Assembly: GCA_963797255.1 (NCBI GenBank)
Contig: CAWCOV010000012.1
Location: 248,001 to 312,000, forward strand
Source: JANXZS01 sp963797255
GTDB taxonomy: Bacteria; Acidobacteriota; Terriglobia; Terriglobales; Acidobacteriaceae
DNA length: 64,000 nucleotides
Direction of reading: 5' to 3'
Both the position numbers and the translations under genes were made by a program. Position 1 is the stretch's first letter, and each line of letters begins with the position of its first letter. Below the pieces are notes generated by a model, which did not search any database, was not told the origin of the DNA, and saw nothing but the letters and a program-made list of their open reading frames with translations. Shown here one piece after another: positions 1 through 9,967 of this stretch.

Positions 1-601
1 TCGGCGTCTGCAGCTTCGCCATGTCCGCGGTCAGTGCATTGCCGTCGCGACTCGGCTTGTTCAGCTTCACCTCCGCATCCGACAGAAACACGATCGACAC
101 CGGCAAAGGAAGCTGCCCGCCATTCTGCCGCAGAAACTTCTCCAGCGCCTGCCGCTGGATGGCAACATCGTTAAACGGCGTGTTCACCGTGTCGAGCATC
201 AGGATAACCTCAACCGGCGGCACAGCGGTTTTCCCCTCGACTCTGCGGAAAGTCGCGATCGTCTGTCGCTGTCCGTTATCCAGCACCGTAAAATCCTGCT
301 GCCCTAAATCCTCCACCGGCTTGCCGGATGCATCGCTCACCGACACATCCAGCGTGATGTGGCGCTCCGCCTTGCGGCGCTCCTCCGCGTTCGCAGGTGT
401 TCGCTGGATCAGCCCCTTCTTCTCCGCCGGTGCCTGCTTCGACGCGGGCACCTGGGCACCGCCATCCGGCATTGTCTGCGTAACTGTAGGAGTGGGCGTT
501 ACAACGGCGCCAGATTGTGCCATCAGCACCGGCGAACCCAGGAAGAGAAATGCAGCAAATGAAGTTGCGCGGAATGCCGTCAAAATTCTTGAGAGTTGCA
601 C
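1..601 (-). CDS. VWFA-related secreted protein (3' part beyond window)
   Basis: About 200 codons of an open frame that starts at a GTG (601) and runs off the left edge of the window. The N-terminus has a signal-peptide-like stretch (ATSFAAFLFLGSPVLMAQ) followed by a Pro/Thr/Gln-rich linker, then a beta-rich segment reading ITLDVSVSDASGKPVEDL and FTVLDNGQRQTIATF, and then the core of a von Willebrand A fold, VEVILMLDTVNTPFNDV. The DTVNT stretch sits where the metal-site DxSxS motif is expected and is a degenerate version of it. This arrangement is that of the VWFA-related proteins abundant in Acidobacteria, thought to be secreted or periplasmic and of unknown function. The start is uncertain because an overlapping ATG two bases upstream is in another frame; the reading frame itself is well supported by motifs. 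Confidence 0.8.
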   Translation of the reverse strand, partial: MQLSRILTAFRATSFAAFLFLGSPVLMAQSGAVVTPTPTVTQTMPDGGAQVPASKQAPAEKKGLIQRTPANAEERRKAERHITLDVSVSDASGKPVEDLGQQDFTVLDNGQRQTIATFRRVEGKTAVPPVEVILMLDTVNTPFNDVAIQRQALEKFLRQNGGQLPLPVSIVFLSDAEVKLNKPSRDGNALTADMAKLQTP

Positions 602-796
602 CCATCAGTCTAATCGCTGGCGCGACCCGGACGTAGCGTCCCCACAATACGGGTGCCGGACATCTCGCGTTTGAGATGTGGGTTTCTCAAGCCGCGGCAA
701 AGCAAAGTTGTCCAATGAGGGGCTTTCTTCGGTTGTTTGCAAAAGAGAAGGGTGCCCCAATGAACGGTTTTCTTCGGACATTGCTAAAAGCAGGTG

Positions 797-828
797 CCCC
801 ATCCTTTGCGCATTATGCGAAGGTGGGG
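797..828. repeat. REP-like intergenic hairpin
   Basis: An imperfect palindrome with arms CCCCATCCTT..CGCA and TGCGAAGGTGGGG around a short loop. Close relatives of the same palindrome (CCCACCCTTCGC / GCGAAGGATGGG) occur at 10111-10142 and 10332-10363, so it looks like a dispersed palindromic repeat family. The stretch between the VWFA protein and the next gene (602-868) holds this element and no convincing gene. Confidence 0.55.
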
Positions 829-868
829 TAGCAGAGGCTCGCTCTCACTCCGACCACACGGCCAACAC

Positions 869-1216
869 CTAGAGTGTCGGATTTCCCTCCGCAGCTTTCG
901 TTTTGCCACTGCCATTACGGTCAGTACTGGTGTGGCCGGTTCCGCCGAGCTTCGAGTACTGCTCCTCGTTCAACTTCAAAAACACGCCGCCCCGGCCCGT
1001 TCGAATTGCGTACTCCAGCATCTGTCGGCTCTCCGCCGTAGGCAGCCCGTTCCCTCGCTGCACAATCTCGCGGATCTTGTCGTCCTCGGTGAACACCAGC
1101 TTGCAGGGCAGCGGAGTCTTCAAGTCCGCCTCTAAAAACTGGCAACGCCAGCCATCCCGCTGCTGAAAGTACATGTAGACCACTCGACCTGTCGGATTGG
1201 CGCGGCGGTTTTCCAT
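869..1216 (-). CDS. hypothetical protein, 115 aa
   Basis: Small open frame with no recognised domain. I chose the ATG at 1216 (MENRRANPTG...); a TTG at 1330 would add 38 residues, but that segment is Arg/Phe-rich and lacks a convincing ribosome site. The protein is hydrophilic, with a central segment about input cleanup of strands (RVVYMYFQQ, KLVFTEDDKIREIV) and a basic, probably disordered C-terminus (TSTDRNGSGKTKAAEG). No signal peptide or membrane segment is visible. It follows the alpha/beta hydrolase gene on the same strand with about 117 bp between the hydrolase stop and this start, so the two could be cotranscribed. Function unknown; that it is a real gene is moderately likely from length and codon usage resembling the neighbours. 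Confidence 0.5.
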   Translation of the reverse strand: MENRRANPTGRVVYMYFQQRDGWRCQFLEADLKTPLPCKLVFTEDDKIREIVQRGNGLPTAESRQMLEYAIRTGRGGVFLKLNEEQYSKLGGTGHTSTDRNGSGKTKAAEGNPTL

Positions 1217-1333
1217 CTCCAAAGCATAGGCGAATAAAAAGCGAAAGTCATCCACAACTTCAAATCTTTTTCTGGAAAATCTTCCCCCGCAGAATCCCCC
1301 AAGTCTCCAACTCCAGTCGCGCCTCTCCAACCA

Positions 1334-2251
1334 TTAGAGAAACTTCAAAAGAGCCGCGGTTGTCGCCTCCGGCTGTTCTTCCAGAATCCAGTGCCCGGCG
1401 TCCTTCAGAACAATTGTCGTCACATCCGTCGCCACCAGCTTGCCCTGTTGCCCCAGCGGCTCGCCCAGCGACTTGTCCCCGCCAATCGTTAGCAGTGGAA
1501 TTGTCAGCTTCGTCTTCGCCAGTTCGGAGAAGTCAGCCGCAGCCTGCAGAAACGAAACAAAATACGCCCACCCGGCCCGCATCCGCCCCGGCCGTGAGTA
1601 CGCCGCCGTGTAAGCCTGGCGGTCTGCCTCAGGAATCGACTTATTCTTGTCTGCCGCGAGATCATTCCAGAAAAATTCAAAGAAGGTGCGCTCCCGCCCC
1701 TGCACCAGCGCTTCCGGCGTCGGCCCGTTGAAGCGGAAATGCCAGATCTGCGGACTGTTGTAGATCCCCTCCCATCCGCCCACTCCGGGAAGAAACGCAT
1801 CCATCAACACCAGCTTCGTCACCTCGGCCGGGAACTGCGCCGCATACGCATACGCCACCATCAGCCCAATGTCGTGCCCCACCACCTCGGCCGACTTCAC
1901 GCCCAGCGCCTTCGCCAACTCATGAATACTGATGGCGGCACTCTTCATGTCCAGCCCCTTCACCGGCACATCGGAATCGCCAATCCCCGGCAGATCCGGC
2001 GCAATCACCGTGAATCGTTCCGCCAGCAGAGGCATGATCGACATCCACATCAGCGACGTCTCCGCGTAGCCATGCAGCAGGATCAGCGCCGGGCCTTCGC
2101 CCGCGATTCTGTAATGCAGCTTCACGCCGTTTACCTCAAGCGTCTTTGAAGCGATCCCACCGTCGCCTTCAGCAGCAGCCGCCCCGGCGATCACGCTCAT
2201 GGCTGCAACCAACGGCACAGAGCCTTCCGAACTCGAAACGAACTCCTCCAT
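1334..2251 (-). CDS. alpha/beta hydrolase, epoxide hydrolase / haloalkane dehalogenase type
   Basis: 305-residue alpha/beta-hydrolase-fold protein. The oxyanion-hole motif LLHGYAE is near residues 58-63, and the nucleophile elbow VVGHDIG places Asp127 rather than Ser at the nucleophile position, which is the arrangement of epoxide hydrolases, haloalkane dehalogenases and fluoroacetate dehalogenases. Candidate remaining triad members are Asp259 (TIGGDKSLG) and His287 (DAGHWILEE). The segment after residue 150 is a helical cap (Trp/Phe-rich: IWHFRFNGP, FFEFFWNDL). A hydrophobic stretch at residues 12-27 could be a signal peptide or an N-terminal anchor. The ATG at 2251 is preceded by GAGGTG at a good distance. 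Substrate cannot be told from sequence. Confidence 0.85.
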   Translation of the reverse strand: MEEFVSSSEGSVPLVAAMSVIAGAAAAEGDGGIASKTLEVNGVKLHYRIAGEGPALILLHGYAETSLMWMSIMPLLAERFTVIAPDLPGIGDSDVPVKGLDMKSAAISIHELAKALGVKSAEVVGHDIGLMVAYAYAAQFPAEVTKLVLMDAFLPGVGGWEGIYNSPQIWHFRFNGPTPEALVQGRERTFFEFFWNDLAADKNKSIPEADRQAYTAAYSRPGRMRAGWAYFVSFLQAAADFSELAKTKLTIPLLTIGGDKSLGEPLGQQGKLVATDVTTIVLKDAGHWILEEQPEATTAALLKFL

Positions 2252-2369
2252 CCATCACCTCATGTACGCAAGATAATTTCTCAATGGGCCCGGCAGTTGC
2301 GAGGATTATTCTCCGGTACCGCAGCACGTAGATGCAATGAAAGCAAAGCGCCCACAGATTTAAATCAGA

Positions 2370-2410
2370 TGCACTGCCGCCGATCGTCCTGCAGAATCGG
2401 CGGCAGTGCA
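2370..2410 (-). terminator. long perfect hairpin after arylsulfatase gene
   Basis: Two 15-nt arms, TGCACTGCCGCCGAT and its exact reverse complement, flank an 11-nt loop. It begins a few bases after the stop codon of the arylsulfatase on the minus strand, so it is well placed to terminate that transcript, although no strong U-run follows. End coordinates may be off by one base. Confidence 0.55.
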
Positions 2411-2417
2411 TCCGGGC

Positions 2418-4052
<1,635 letters not shown>

Positions 4053-4445
4053 GATAAAAACCTCCAGCGCGCTCGAGTTGATCTCGTTGGGGAAGCTAAA
4101 CCGAAGTAAACAGTCTTCGGAAACGATGGCCCATGTTGGTAGTAGATATAGCTGAGGATTGCTTTATCGTTCGATACACAAAGTGGGATGGCGGATGGCC
4201 CAATATTTAATTTTTACCAAGCACTGGCCTCCGCGCATGTTGGCCAATGTTCAGATTGCTGTCTCGATCGCAGGAAATCGAAGTGAGATCCGCATTTCGC
4301 CGCTTGCACAAATCTAAAACAAATTCACAAATGCAACCGCAACCACCACCAAAGAAAATCGGCGAGCCCATAAACAAGACTCGCCGATCGTTATTTACCC
4401 TTAGCTTGACCTTCACAAAATCTCTGACTCAGTGATCGTCCGTTC
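4053..4445. other. intergenic region, 393 bp
   Basis: Upstream region of the arylsulfatase gene (right to left) plus the 3' end of the haloperoxidase transcript. It contains the terminator at 4358-4388. Short open frames on both strands here have no ribosome site and cross the terminator, so I do not accept them as genes. Confidence 0.6.
4358..4388 (-). terminator. rho-independent terminator of the haloperoxidase gene
   Basis: On the minus strand the arms ATCGGCGAG and CTCGCCGAT (9 bp, perfect) flank a 13-nt loop and are followed by the U-rich TTTCTTT. It lies about 60 bp past the stop of the gene at 4446. Confidence 0.8.
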
Positions 4446-5801
4446 TTAATTGTCGTCCTCATCCTCCCCATCGACGGGCTTCAGAATATGGGTGAAAGTA
4501 AACTGGCCGATTTTCTCTCCCTGCTTGGTGCCGTCTTCGACCGCAGTACGGAAGTGAATACCGGCGTAAACGCGAGACTCGCCGTTTTCCACGGCAGCCT
4601 CTGAAAAACTTGTGAACGATCGCGTTATGCCGGCAAATGGGATGCCGCTTGTAATTGTGAAAGGAACATTGTCGTTATGGAAAAACCGGCGCAACACCGT
4701 GGACGAGGCTCCGCCGAGAACACTGTGCGTCGAAGGGTAGTCAGGAATCGCCGGCGTGTTCAGGAATGTCGACCACACCGGATCGGCGACCGTCTCGTCG
4801 TTTCCGTCGGTGTCACCGGCACGGATTGCAGTCACCGGCCGCCAAAAGTTGAACGTGTACTTTGTCTCGAATCCCGCAATGTAACCATCCGCCATCGCAA
4901 TGTTGAGAAGTGCGAGCAGGCGCGCTGTTTCCCATGAGTCCAAACCGCGAGTCTGCGCAACCACGCGAGCGATTCGACTCCATGTGGTGGGCGAGTTTTC
5001 ATACCAGAAACGGGCAATAGTGCTTTGTTCCGCGGTTCGGGTCGCGCTGTTAAGCTCTCCGATCGCCTTCTCCTCATTGTAATCAGCGGCATATTGTTTT
5101 CCTCCCAGGCTGGGTGGCCCATTCGGTTCGAACTGATTGCTTCGGCGCAACACGAATGGGGTGACCATTCCCCAGCCTGGAAGCGAAGCCGGCAGCATAT
5201 CGGCCGGCGCCGGCGGATCGAAGGGTATTGGATTGGGCGTTGGCCGCCATTGTCCGGGCTGCGTACCAGGCGTATACAAGACGAGCGTGGTGGCATGATC
5301 GGTACTTCTTAGCGCCAGAATGGCGGCGGCGGCAGCCTGACCGATCGCAATACCATTGCTCTTCGCAGCGCCGTCCGGAATGTTGCTCAACGCCGTCATA
5401 TATGCGGCATCCACCTGCGCGACAGCCGTGGCTTGGAGCGCGGGCGTCCCGAATTGAGGAAACGGTAACGCGCCCACTGAGATGGCGCCGACGATTGCGT
5501 CTCGTGCCCCCGCCGCAATCGCTGCGTCCACCGAAGCACCGGCCTGCGCTTTACCCTTGAACGCATATCGCTGATAACGGGAGTCGATCGCATTCAGTGT
5601 GTCGTGAACCGCCGCTTGTGTGATAGCGAGCGTCCGCGACTCGGGAACGGCGCCCTCTCCCGCCGTCAAAGCCGCTTGGATAGCGATCAAATTCCAGTCG
5701 CTGACGGGGCCCTCAGCGGTTGCCGTAGAACCCGACCAGGTTGCGGCAACGGCAGCTATCAATGTGGCCCATACCAACCGAATTTTGCGCGTTCTATTCA
5801 T
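4446..5801 (-). CDS. vanadium-dependent haloperoxidase / PAP2-like phosphatase, secreted
   Basis: 451-residue protein of the vanadium chloroperoxidase and acid-phosphatase superfamily. After a signal peptide (about residues 1-29, ending ..STATAE) the helical domain carries the three conserved oxyanion-binding blocks: Lys314 and Arg321 in KYTFNFWRP, the PSTHS block (356-360, His359), and Arg410 with His416 in SRVYAGIHFR. These are the residues that bind vanadate or phosphate. Whether it halogenates or acts as a phosphatase cannot be decided from the motif alone. The C-terminus is a short acidic tail (GEDEDDN). The ATG is preceded by AGAGGAGA. It is a single-gene unit ending in a clear intrinsic terminator. 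Confidence 0.88.
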   Translation of the reverse strand: MNRTRKIRLVWATLIAAVAATWSGSTATAEGPVSDWNLIAIQAALTAGEGAVPESRTLAITQAAVHDTLNAIDSRYQRYAFKGKAQAGASVDAAIAAGARDAIVGAISVGALPFPQFGTPALQATAVAQVDAAYMTALSNIPDGAAKSNGIAIGQAAAAAILALRSTDHATTLVLYTPGTQPGQWRPTPNPIPFDPPAPADMLPASLPGWGMVTPFVLRRSNQFEPNGPPSLGGKQYAADYNEEKAIGELNSATRTAEQSTIARFWYENSPTTWSRIARVVAQTRGLDSWETARLLALLNIAMADGYIAGFETKYTFNFWRPVTAIRAGDTDGNDETVADPVWSTFLNTPAIPDYPSTHSVLGGASSTVLRRFFHNDNVPFTITSGIPFAGITRSFTSFSEAAVENGESRVYAGIHFRTAVEDGTKQGEKIGQFTFTHILKPVDGEDEDDN

Positions 5802-5844
5802 GAGCTTCTCCTCTTGACCTTGTGTGAGTGCGGAAGGATTTCAA

Positions 5845-5864
5845 TTGACGCACGAATGCGTCAA
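5845..5864. promoter_or_regulatory. operator-like inverted repeat upstream of haloperoxidase gene
   Basis: A perfect inverted repeat, TTGACGCA-N4-TGCGTCAA, lies about 45 bp upstream of the haloperoxidase start codon. A second one, TAACGAA-N5-TTCGTTA, follows at 5901-5919. Symmetric sites at this distance suit a dimeric repressor or activator. The binding protein is unknown. Confidence 0.4.
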
Positions 5865-6196
5865 CTGACGTGGGCACGTTTGGTGTGAGGCCTGACTCAA
5901 TAACGAATTGGGTTCGTTAGCAGGACAGGTTTGTCCTGACCGTCTCAGGGGGCTGCACTTTCGAGCGGCATGGAAAGCTGCTTTTTCAGAGAGGCGATTG
6001 GCGAAGGATTGTGCTCTTGTAGGAATTGCAAGTCAAGGGCAATTTAGGCCGTCTACAAATGACTGACGTTATATCCGAAATGTGGCCAAGTAGCTGCCAT
6101 ACTGCGAATTCCAAATGATTGGATTGCGATGAATCGACAATCGTTCGTCGAATTGAAAATGGCGGAAGGCAAAGGGTCCATTTCTATCTGATGGAT

Positions 6197-6232
6197 GCGG
6201 TCCCGCATCTCGCCATTGAAATGTGGGACCGC
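6197..6232 (-). terminator. hairpin after aldo/keto reductase gene
   Basis: Arms GCGGTCCCGCAT and ATGTGGGACCGC (one G-U wobble) with a 12-nt loop, 36 bp past the reductase stop codon. Likely the transcript end, although no run of U follows. Confidence 0.5.
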
Positions 6233-6267
6233 GACCCTTCGCTGACTCATTGACCGTTTCTTAGCTG

Positions 6268-7137
6268 CTACTTCGCTGCCTCTTCAATCGCCTTCCACTC
6301 TTCCTCGGACAACTTCAATCCCGCCGCCGCAACATTCTCTTCCAGGTGCGAAACAGACGACGTCCCGGGAATCGGAAGCATCACCGGCGAACGATGCAGC
6401 AGCCATGCGAGTGCCACCTGCGCCAACGTCGCGTCGTGCTTCTTTGCTGCCGTGTCCAGCACACCGCCCGGTTTCGCTAGTTTGCCGGCTGCCACCGGGA
6501 ACCACGGAATAAAGCCGATCTTGTTTTTCTCGCAATACTCCAGCGTGTCCTCGTGTTGGCGGTCAGAGATGTTGTACAGGTTCTGCACGCTCACCACTTT
6601 GATCGTCTTGCGCGCGTTCTCAATCTCCGCCGGCTTCACCTCAGACAATCCAATCTGCCGGATCTTTCCTTCGTCCTGCATCTTCTTCAACTCGCCGAAT
6701 TGCTCTTCTGCCGGGACTTTAGGATCGATGCGGTGCAGCTGGTACAGATCAATGCGTTCCAGTTTCAACCGCCGCAAACTCATCTCCAAACACTGCCGCA
6801 AATATTCCGGCCTTCCTACCGGCTGCCATTTGTTCGGGCCCTGTCGCGTCAGTCCAGCCTTGGTCGCAATCACCAGCCCGCCAGGATAAGGATGCAATGC
6901 TTCCGCAATAATCCGCTCGCTTACTTCCGGACCGTAAGAGTCAGCCGTGTCGATAAAGTTCACGCCGATCTCCACCGCCCGGCGCAGCACCTTCTTTGCT
7001 TCTTCAGGATTTTTCGGTTCGCCCCAGATTCCATCGCCCGTAATGCGCATGGCCCCAAAGCCCATGCGGTTCACTGTCATATCACCGAGAGAAAACGTTC
7101 CTCCCGCCGCTGCTGTCGAAGTAGTTTTCGTCGCCAT
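6268..7137 (-). CDS. aldo/keto reductase
   Basis: 289-residue NADPH-dependent oxidoreductase with a TIM-barrel fold. The catalytic tetrad is visible: Asp63 and Tyr68 in FIDTADSYG, Lys93 in ATKAG, and His135 in LYQLHR. The C-terminal coenzyme phosphate-binding segment reads IPGTSSVSHLEENVAA. The first 12 residues (Ala/Thr-rich) are not conserved. It is divergently transcribed from the Rrf2 regulator at 7296, and an AhpD-like gene follows that regulator. I infer a shared redox or electrophile-stress response. Substrate unknown; the closest groups are the bacterial pyridoxal / general stress AKRs. Confidence 0.9.
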   Translation of the reverse strand: MATKTTSTAAAGGTFSLGDMTVNRMGFGAMRITGDGIWGEPKNPEEAKKVLRRAVEIGVNFIDTADSYGPEVSERIIAEALHPYPGGLVIATKAGLTRQGPNKWQPVGRPEYLRQCLEMSLRRLKLERIDLYQLHRIDPKVPAEEQFGELKKMQDEGKIRQIGLSEVKPAEIENARKTIKVVSVQNLYNISDRQHEDTLEYCEKNKIGFIPWFPVAAGKLAKPGGVLDTAAKKHDATLAQVALAWLLHRSPVMLPIPGTSSVSHLEENVAAAGLKLSEEEWKAIEEAAK

Positions 7138-7264
7138 AGAGACTTTGATTCACATCGGCCGGAATCGATTTCTGTTATTTCCCGTTATCTATGCGCAACT
7201 CGCAATCATGCCCCGGCATCGCCACCCGTCAACGATTTGCCATGGCGTAAAGATCGGTATACGC

Positions 7265-7295
7265 TTTAACTACGACTCATCATATCGGAGTTAAA
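7265..7295. promoter_or_regulatory. candidate operator overlapping the Rrf2 gene start
   Basis: Inverted repeat TTTAACT-N17-AGTTAAA directly before the Rrf2 start codon, including its ribosome site (CGGAG). Autoregulation by Rrf2 proteins through sites in their own promoter is common, so this is a reasonable candidate; the symmetry is short. Confidence 0.3.
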
Positions 7296-7808
7296 ATGCC
7301 CTTCATCAGTACCGGTGTCGAGTATGCCTTGCACTGTCTCCTTTTTCTGGTATCCCGCCCGGAAAAAAGAGTGGAGGCGAACGTCCGCGATCTGGCCGTC
7401 CTGCAGGGCGTGTCGGTGGACTATTTGGCCAAGCTCTTCACTAAGCTCTCAAGGGCCGGCCTGGTTACGGCTACTGAAGGTGCGCGTGGTGGCTTCGCAC
7501 TCGCAAGGCCTGCTGAAAAAATCAGTGTCCTTGACGTCGTGGTGGCGATCGACGGACCAAAGCCTCTCTTCGAATGTCTCGAGATTCGCTCACGCTGCGC
7601 GGTGTTTGGCTCCAATGCGCCTTCATGGGCCACATCGGGCGTGTGTTCCATCCAAGCAGTCATGTTGGCTGCCGAAGAGCGTATGCGAGATGAGCTTTCA
7701 AGTCATACGCTGGCAAGCCTCGTCAGCCAGGTTGCCGGCAAGGCACCTAGAACTTTTGGCGTGCAGATAGAGAACTGGTTCGATGGCCGCAAGGTGAAAT
7801 CGTCGTGA
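7296..7808 (+). CDS. Rrf2-family transcriptional regulator
   Basis: 170-residue winged-helix regulator. The N-terminal helix-turn-helix contains the family hallmarks EYALHCLLFL, VDYLAKLFTKLSRAGLV and the wing EGARGGFALARP. Three cysteines, Cys94, Cys101 and Cys117, sit in the loop where Fe-S-binding members (IscR, NsrR, RsrR) hold their ligands, so a redox-sensing cluster is possible, although the spacing (C-x6-C-x15-C) is not the canonical one. Start ATG has GGAG six bases upstream. It lies between the divergent aldo/keto reductase and the AhpD-like gene, which I infer are its targets. Confidence 0.88.
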   Translation: MPFISTGVEYALHCLLFLVSRPEKRVEANVRDLAVLQGVSVDYLAKLFTKLSRAGLVTATEGARGGFALARPAEKISVLDVVVAIDGPKPLFECLEIRSRCAVFGSNAPSWATSGVCSIQAVMLAAEERMRDELSSHTLASLVSQVAGKAPRTFGVQIENWFDGRKVKSS

Positions 7809-7944
7809 GGGCTCGCATGCAAATCGGAAGCCCACGCGCGAAAAGCTGACGAAACTTTGGGACGAAAGAACGTGCCATTTTATTCAGGCACTTTCACAAG
7901 AAGGCTGTGTCTTAAATTCTTATTCATTCATCGAGGAGCAGGGA

Positions 7945-8415
7945 ATGCAACAGCGTTTTGATTTAACTACAGTCGCCGCCGGCGGGTACAAAGCAATGCT
8001 TGGCGTTCACGGCTATGTCCAAAAGAGCGGCCTCGATCTCGGTCTGCTGGAATTGGTCAAAGTACGCGTATCGCAAATCAATGGATGCGCCTTTTGCCTT
8101 GCAATGCACATACTCCTGGCGCGCACGAACGGCATTAGTGAAAACCAACTAGATCTGTTGGTCGCATGGCGGGAAGCGCCCGTCTTCAGCAAACAGGAAC
8201 GTGCGGCTTTGGCCTGGGCAGAGAGTATGACTTTGCTTGTCGGCGGCGACGTCCCCGACCATATCTATGAACAAGTATGCGATCAGTTCTCCACCAAAGA
8301 GATTGCCGATCTCTCGTTTGCCGTGGCGGAAATCAATGCATGGAACCGCCTTATGGTTTGCTCGCGGACGCCCCCGCAATTCGCAAACGAAAAGCAGGAA
8401 GTCGCAGTGATTTAA
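7945..8415 (+). CDS. carboxymuconolactone decarboxylase / AhpD-like protein
   Basis: 156-residue member of the AhpD-like superfamily. The redox motif GCAFCLAMH supplies Cys48, Cys51 and His55, the arrangement that in AhpD carries out thiol-dependent peroxidase or reductant activity; true carboxymuconolactone decarboxylases lack the cysteine pair. AGGAG or GAGGAGCAGGG lies before the ATG. It is about 136 bp downstream of the Rrf2 gene, probably in the same regulon, and points to a peroxide or electrophile detoxification function. Confidence 0.88.
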   Translation: MQQRFDLTTVAAGGYKAMLGVHGYVQKSGLDLGLLELVKVRVSQINGCAFCLAMHILLARTNGISENQLDLLVAWREAPVFSKQERAALAWAESMTLLVGGDVPDHIYEQVCDQFSTKEIADLSFAVAEINAWNRLMVCSRTPPQFANEKQEVAVI

Positions 8416-8446
8416 GAACGGGCCCTTCCACTGATTTAGGTACACA

Positions 8447-8466
8447 GCGGAGGCGAACGCCTCCGC
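8447..8466 (+). terminator. hairpin after AhpD-like gene
   Basis: Perfect arms GCGGAGGC and GCCTCCGC with a GAAC loop, 32 bp past the stop codon. No U-run follows, so it may be a mRNA-stabilising or rho-type 3' end rather than a classical intrinsic terminator. Confidence 0.45.
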
Positions 8467-8674
8467 TCGATGCGCATAAACTTTTTGCCGAGGTTGACGG
8501 ATTGGTTCCGGAAACGTTGATGGTTCTTGAGGCCGTCAGTTGCTGGGATCCCTTGTCACATGAAAAGTGACAAAATCGCGAAAATGTTACCCCGGCAAAA
8601 GTGACCAAAGCTCACTCTGAAACGCGTCTAACTACACCATTTCTCTTCTTTCGTTTGAGGCGTAGGATGGGCGC

Positions 8675-9817
8675 ATGAAGCGCTCGACATTCTTAGTAAC
8701 AATCCTGTTTGCAATCACTTGTGTAGCCCTCGTTTCTAGCGCGTTCTCGCAGACGATTACTCCGCCGCTGCACACCAGCGGTTACCAGATCCTCGACGCT
8801 AAAAACCATCCAGTGCGTCTTAACTCGTTGAATTGGTATGGTTTCGATGAGAAAGAGTTCGTCGCCGGAGGCCTGGATAAAGCTCCGCTCGCGACGATAA
8901 TTTCGCAAATCCAGAAGATCGGAGTGAATTCCATCCGCCTTCCCTGGGCCAACGAGACGTTGGAGAGCGACCCGCAAGTACCTGATTATGCGCTGGTTGC
9001 TAATCCCCAGCTTAAGGGCAAACATTCCATGGCGATCATGGATATCGTGATTCGCGAGCTAAGCCGCGCCCACATCATGGTGATCCTCGATAACCACGTC
9101 AGCCATGCCGACTGGTGTTGCAGCGAGACCGATGGGAACGGGCTCTGGTACAACGATAAGTATCCGGAAACAAAATGGATAGCGGACTGGAGGACGATCG
9201 CCACCCGCTATAAAAACAACCCCTGGGTGGTTGGAGCGGACCTCAGAAACGAGCTTCGCAACGGCGCTGCGTGGGGCGGATCCGACCCAAAATTGGACTG
9301 GCACGCGGCTGCGGAACGAGGCGGAAATGCGGTGTTGGAAGCTAATCCAAAGCTGCTGATAATGGTCGAAAGTCCTGATTATTCAACGAATTTCATCGGT
9401 TTCGACAAGCTGCCGGTCAAGCTGAAAACAGTCGGTCGCCTGGTGTATTCGCCGCATGCTTATTACTCGGCCGAGCATCCGTTTGCGAATTACGAGGAAT
9501 TGAAGCAGGCCTACGATTACCGGGCTGGCTTCCTGCTGCACTCGGAGCCAGCAGTACCGCTATGGGTTGGGGAGTTCGGCACTTGCCAGTCATTAGATTG
9601 TGGTGCTAACGCAGATTGGTTCCGCTTGTACATCCGTTATATGCAGGAAAATAACCTTGCCTGGAGCTATTGGCCGCTGAACGGCACTCAGTCCGGCGGC
9701 GTGGGGAGAAAGTTCGGCGAGTTGGAATCATACGGTCTCTTATCTACTGATTACAAAGAGATTGCAGCCCCCAAGGTCGTCGAGCTATTGAAGACGGTTG
9801 AAACCCAACCCCACTAA
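8675..9817 (+). CDS. secreted glycoside hydrolase family 5 endoglucanase-like enzyme
   Basis: 380 residues with a signal peptide (about 1-26, ending ..SAFSQ) and one GH5 TIM-barrel. Expected landmarks are present: LNWYGFDEK near the N-terminus, SIRLPW, ILDNHVSHADWCC, the acid/base in GADLRNE (Glu193), HAYY near 271-274, and the nucleophile in WVGEFGT (Glu300). The most similar groups are cellulases of the E1 (Acidothermus) kind, so action on beta-1,4-glucan is likely though not proven. Two adjacent cysteines (148-149) and Cys304/Cys309 could form disulfides. A good ribosome site (AGGATGGG) precedes the ATG. It appears monocistronic. Confidence 0.92.
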   Translation: MKRSTFLVTILFAITCVALVSSAFSQTITPPLHTSGYQILDAKNHPVRLNSLNWYGFDEKEFVAGGLDKAPLATIISQIQKIGVNSIRLPWANETLESDPQVPDYALVANPQLKGKHSMAIMDIVIRELSRAHIMVILDNHVSHADWCCSETDGNGLWYNDKYPETKWIADWRTIATRYKNNPWVVGADLRNELRNGAAWGGSDPKLDWHAAAERGGNAVLEANPKLLIMVESPDYSTNFIGFDKLPVKLKTVGRLVYSPHAYYSAEHPFANYEELKQAYDYRAGFLLHSEPAVPLWVGEFGTCQSLDCGANADWFRLYIRYMQENNLAWSYWPLNGTQSGGVGRKFGELESYGLLSTDYKEIAAPKVVELLKTVETQPH

Positions 9818-9967
9818 AAAGCGCTCAATCGTCGCGAGTCCTGTAGATGCGATTCAGGTGCCACTTTGACACGAAAATGAGCGTTTTTGCGTCCAATCGA
9901 CATGTCAGAGATATAGCAATTCGTTTGGTGAATCGCCACTCAGCACTGGTTCTGGAACGAAAGGCAA

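Larger units (their letters stand above)
5802..6267. other. intergenic region with inverted repeats, 466 bp
   Basis: Contains the haloperoxidase promoter region on the right-to-left strand, two operator-like inverted repeats (5845-5864 and 5901-5919) and the hairpin at 6197-6232. A 65-codon minus-strand open frame at 6053-6250 overlaps the hairpin and shows no coding features. Confidence 0.5.

Noticed and set aside
6053..6250. 65-codon minus-strand frame between the haloperoxidase and aldo/keto reductase genes
   Set aside because: Crosses the hairpin at 6197-6232, no ribosome site, no recognisable protein features.
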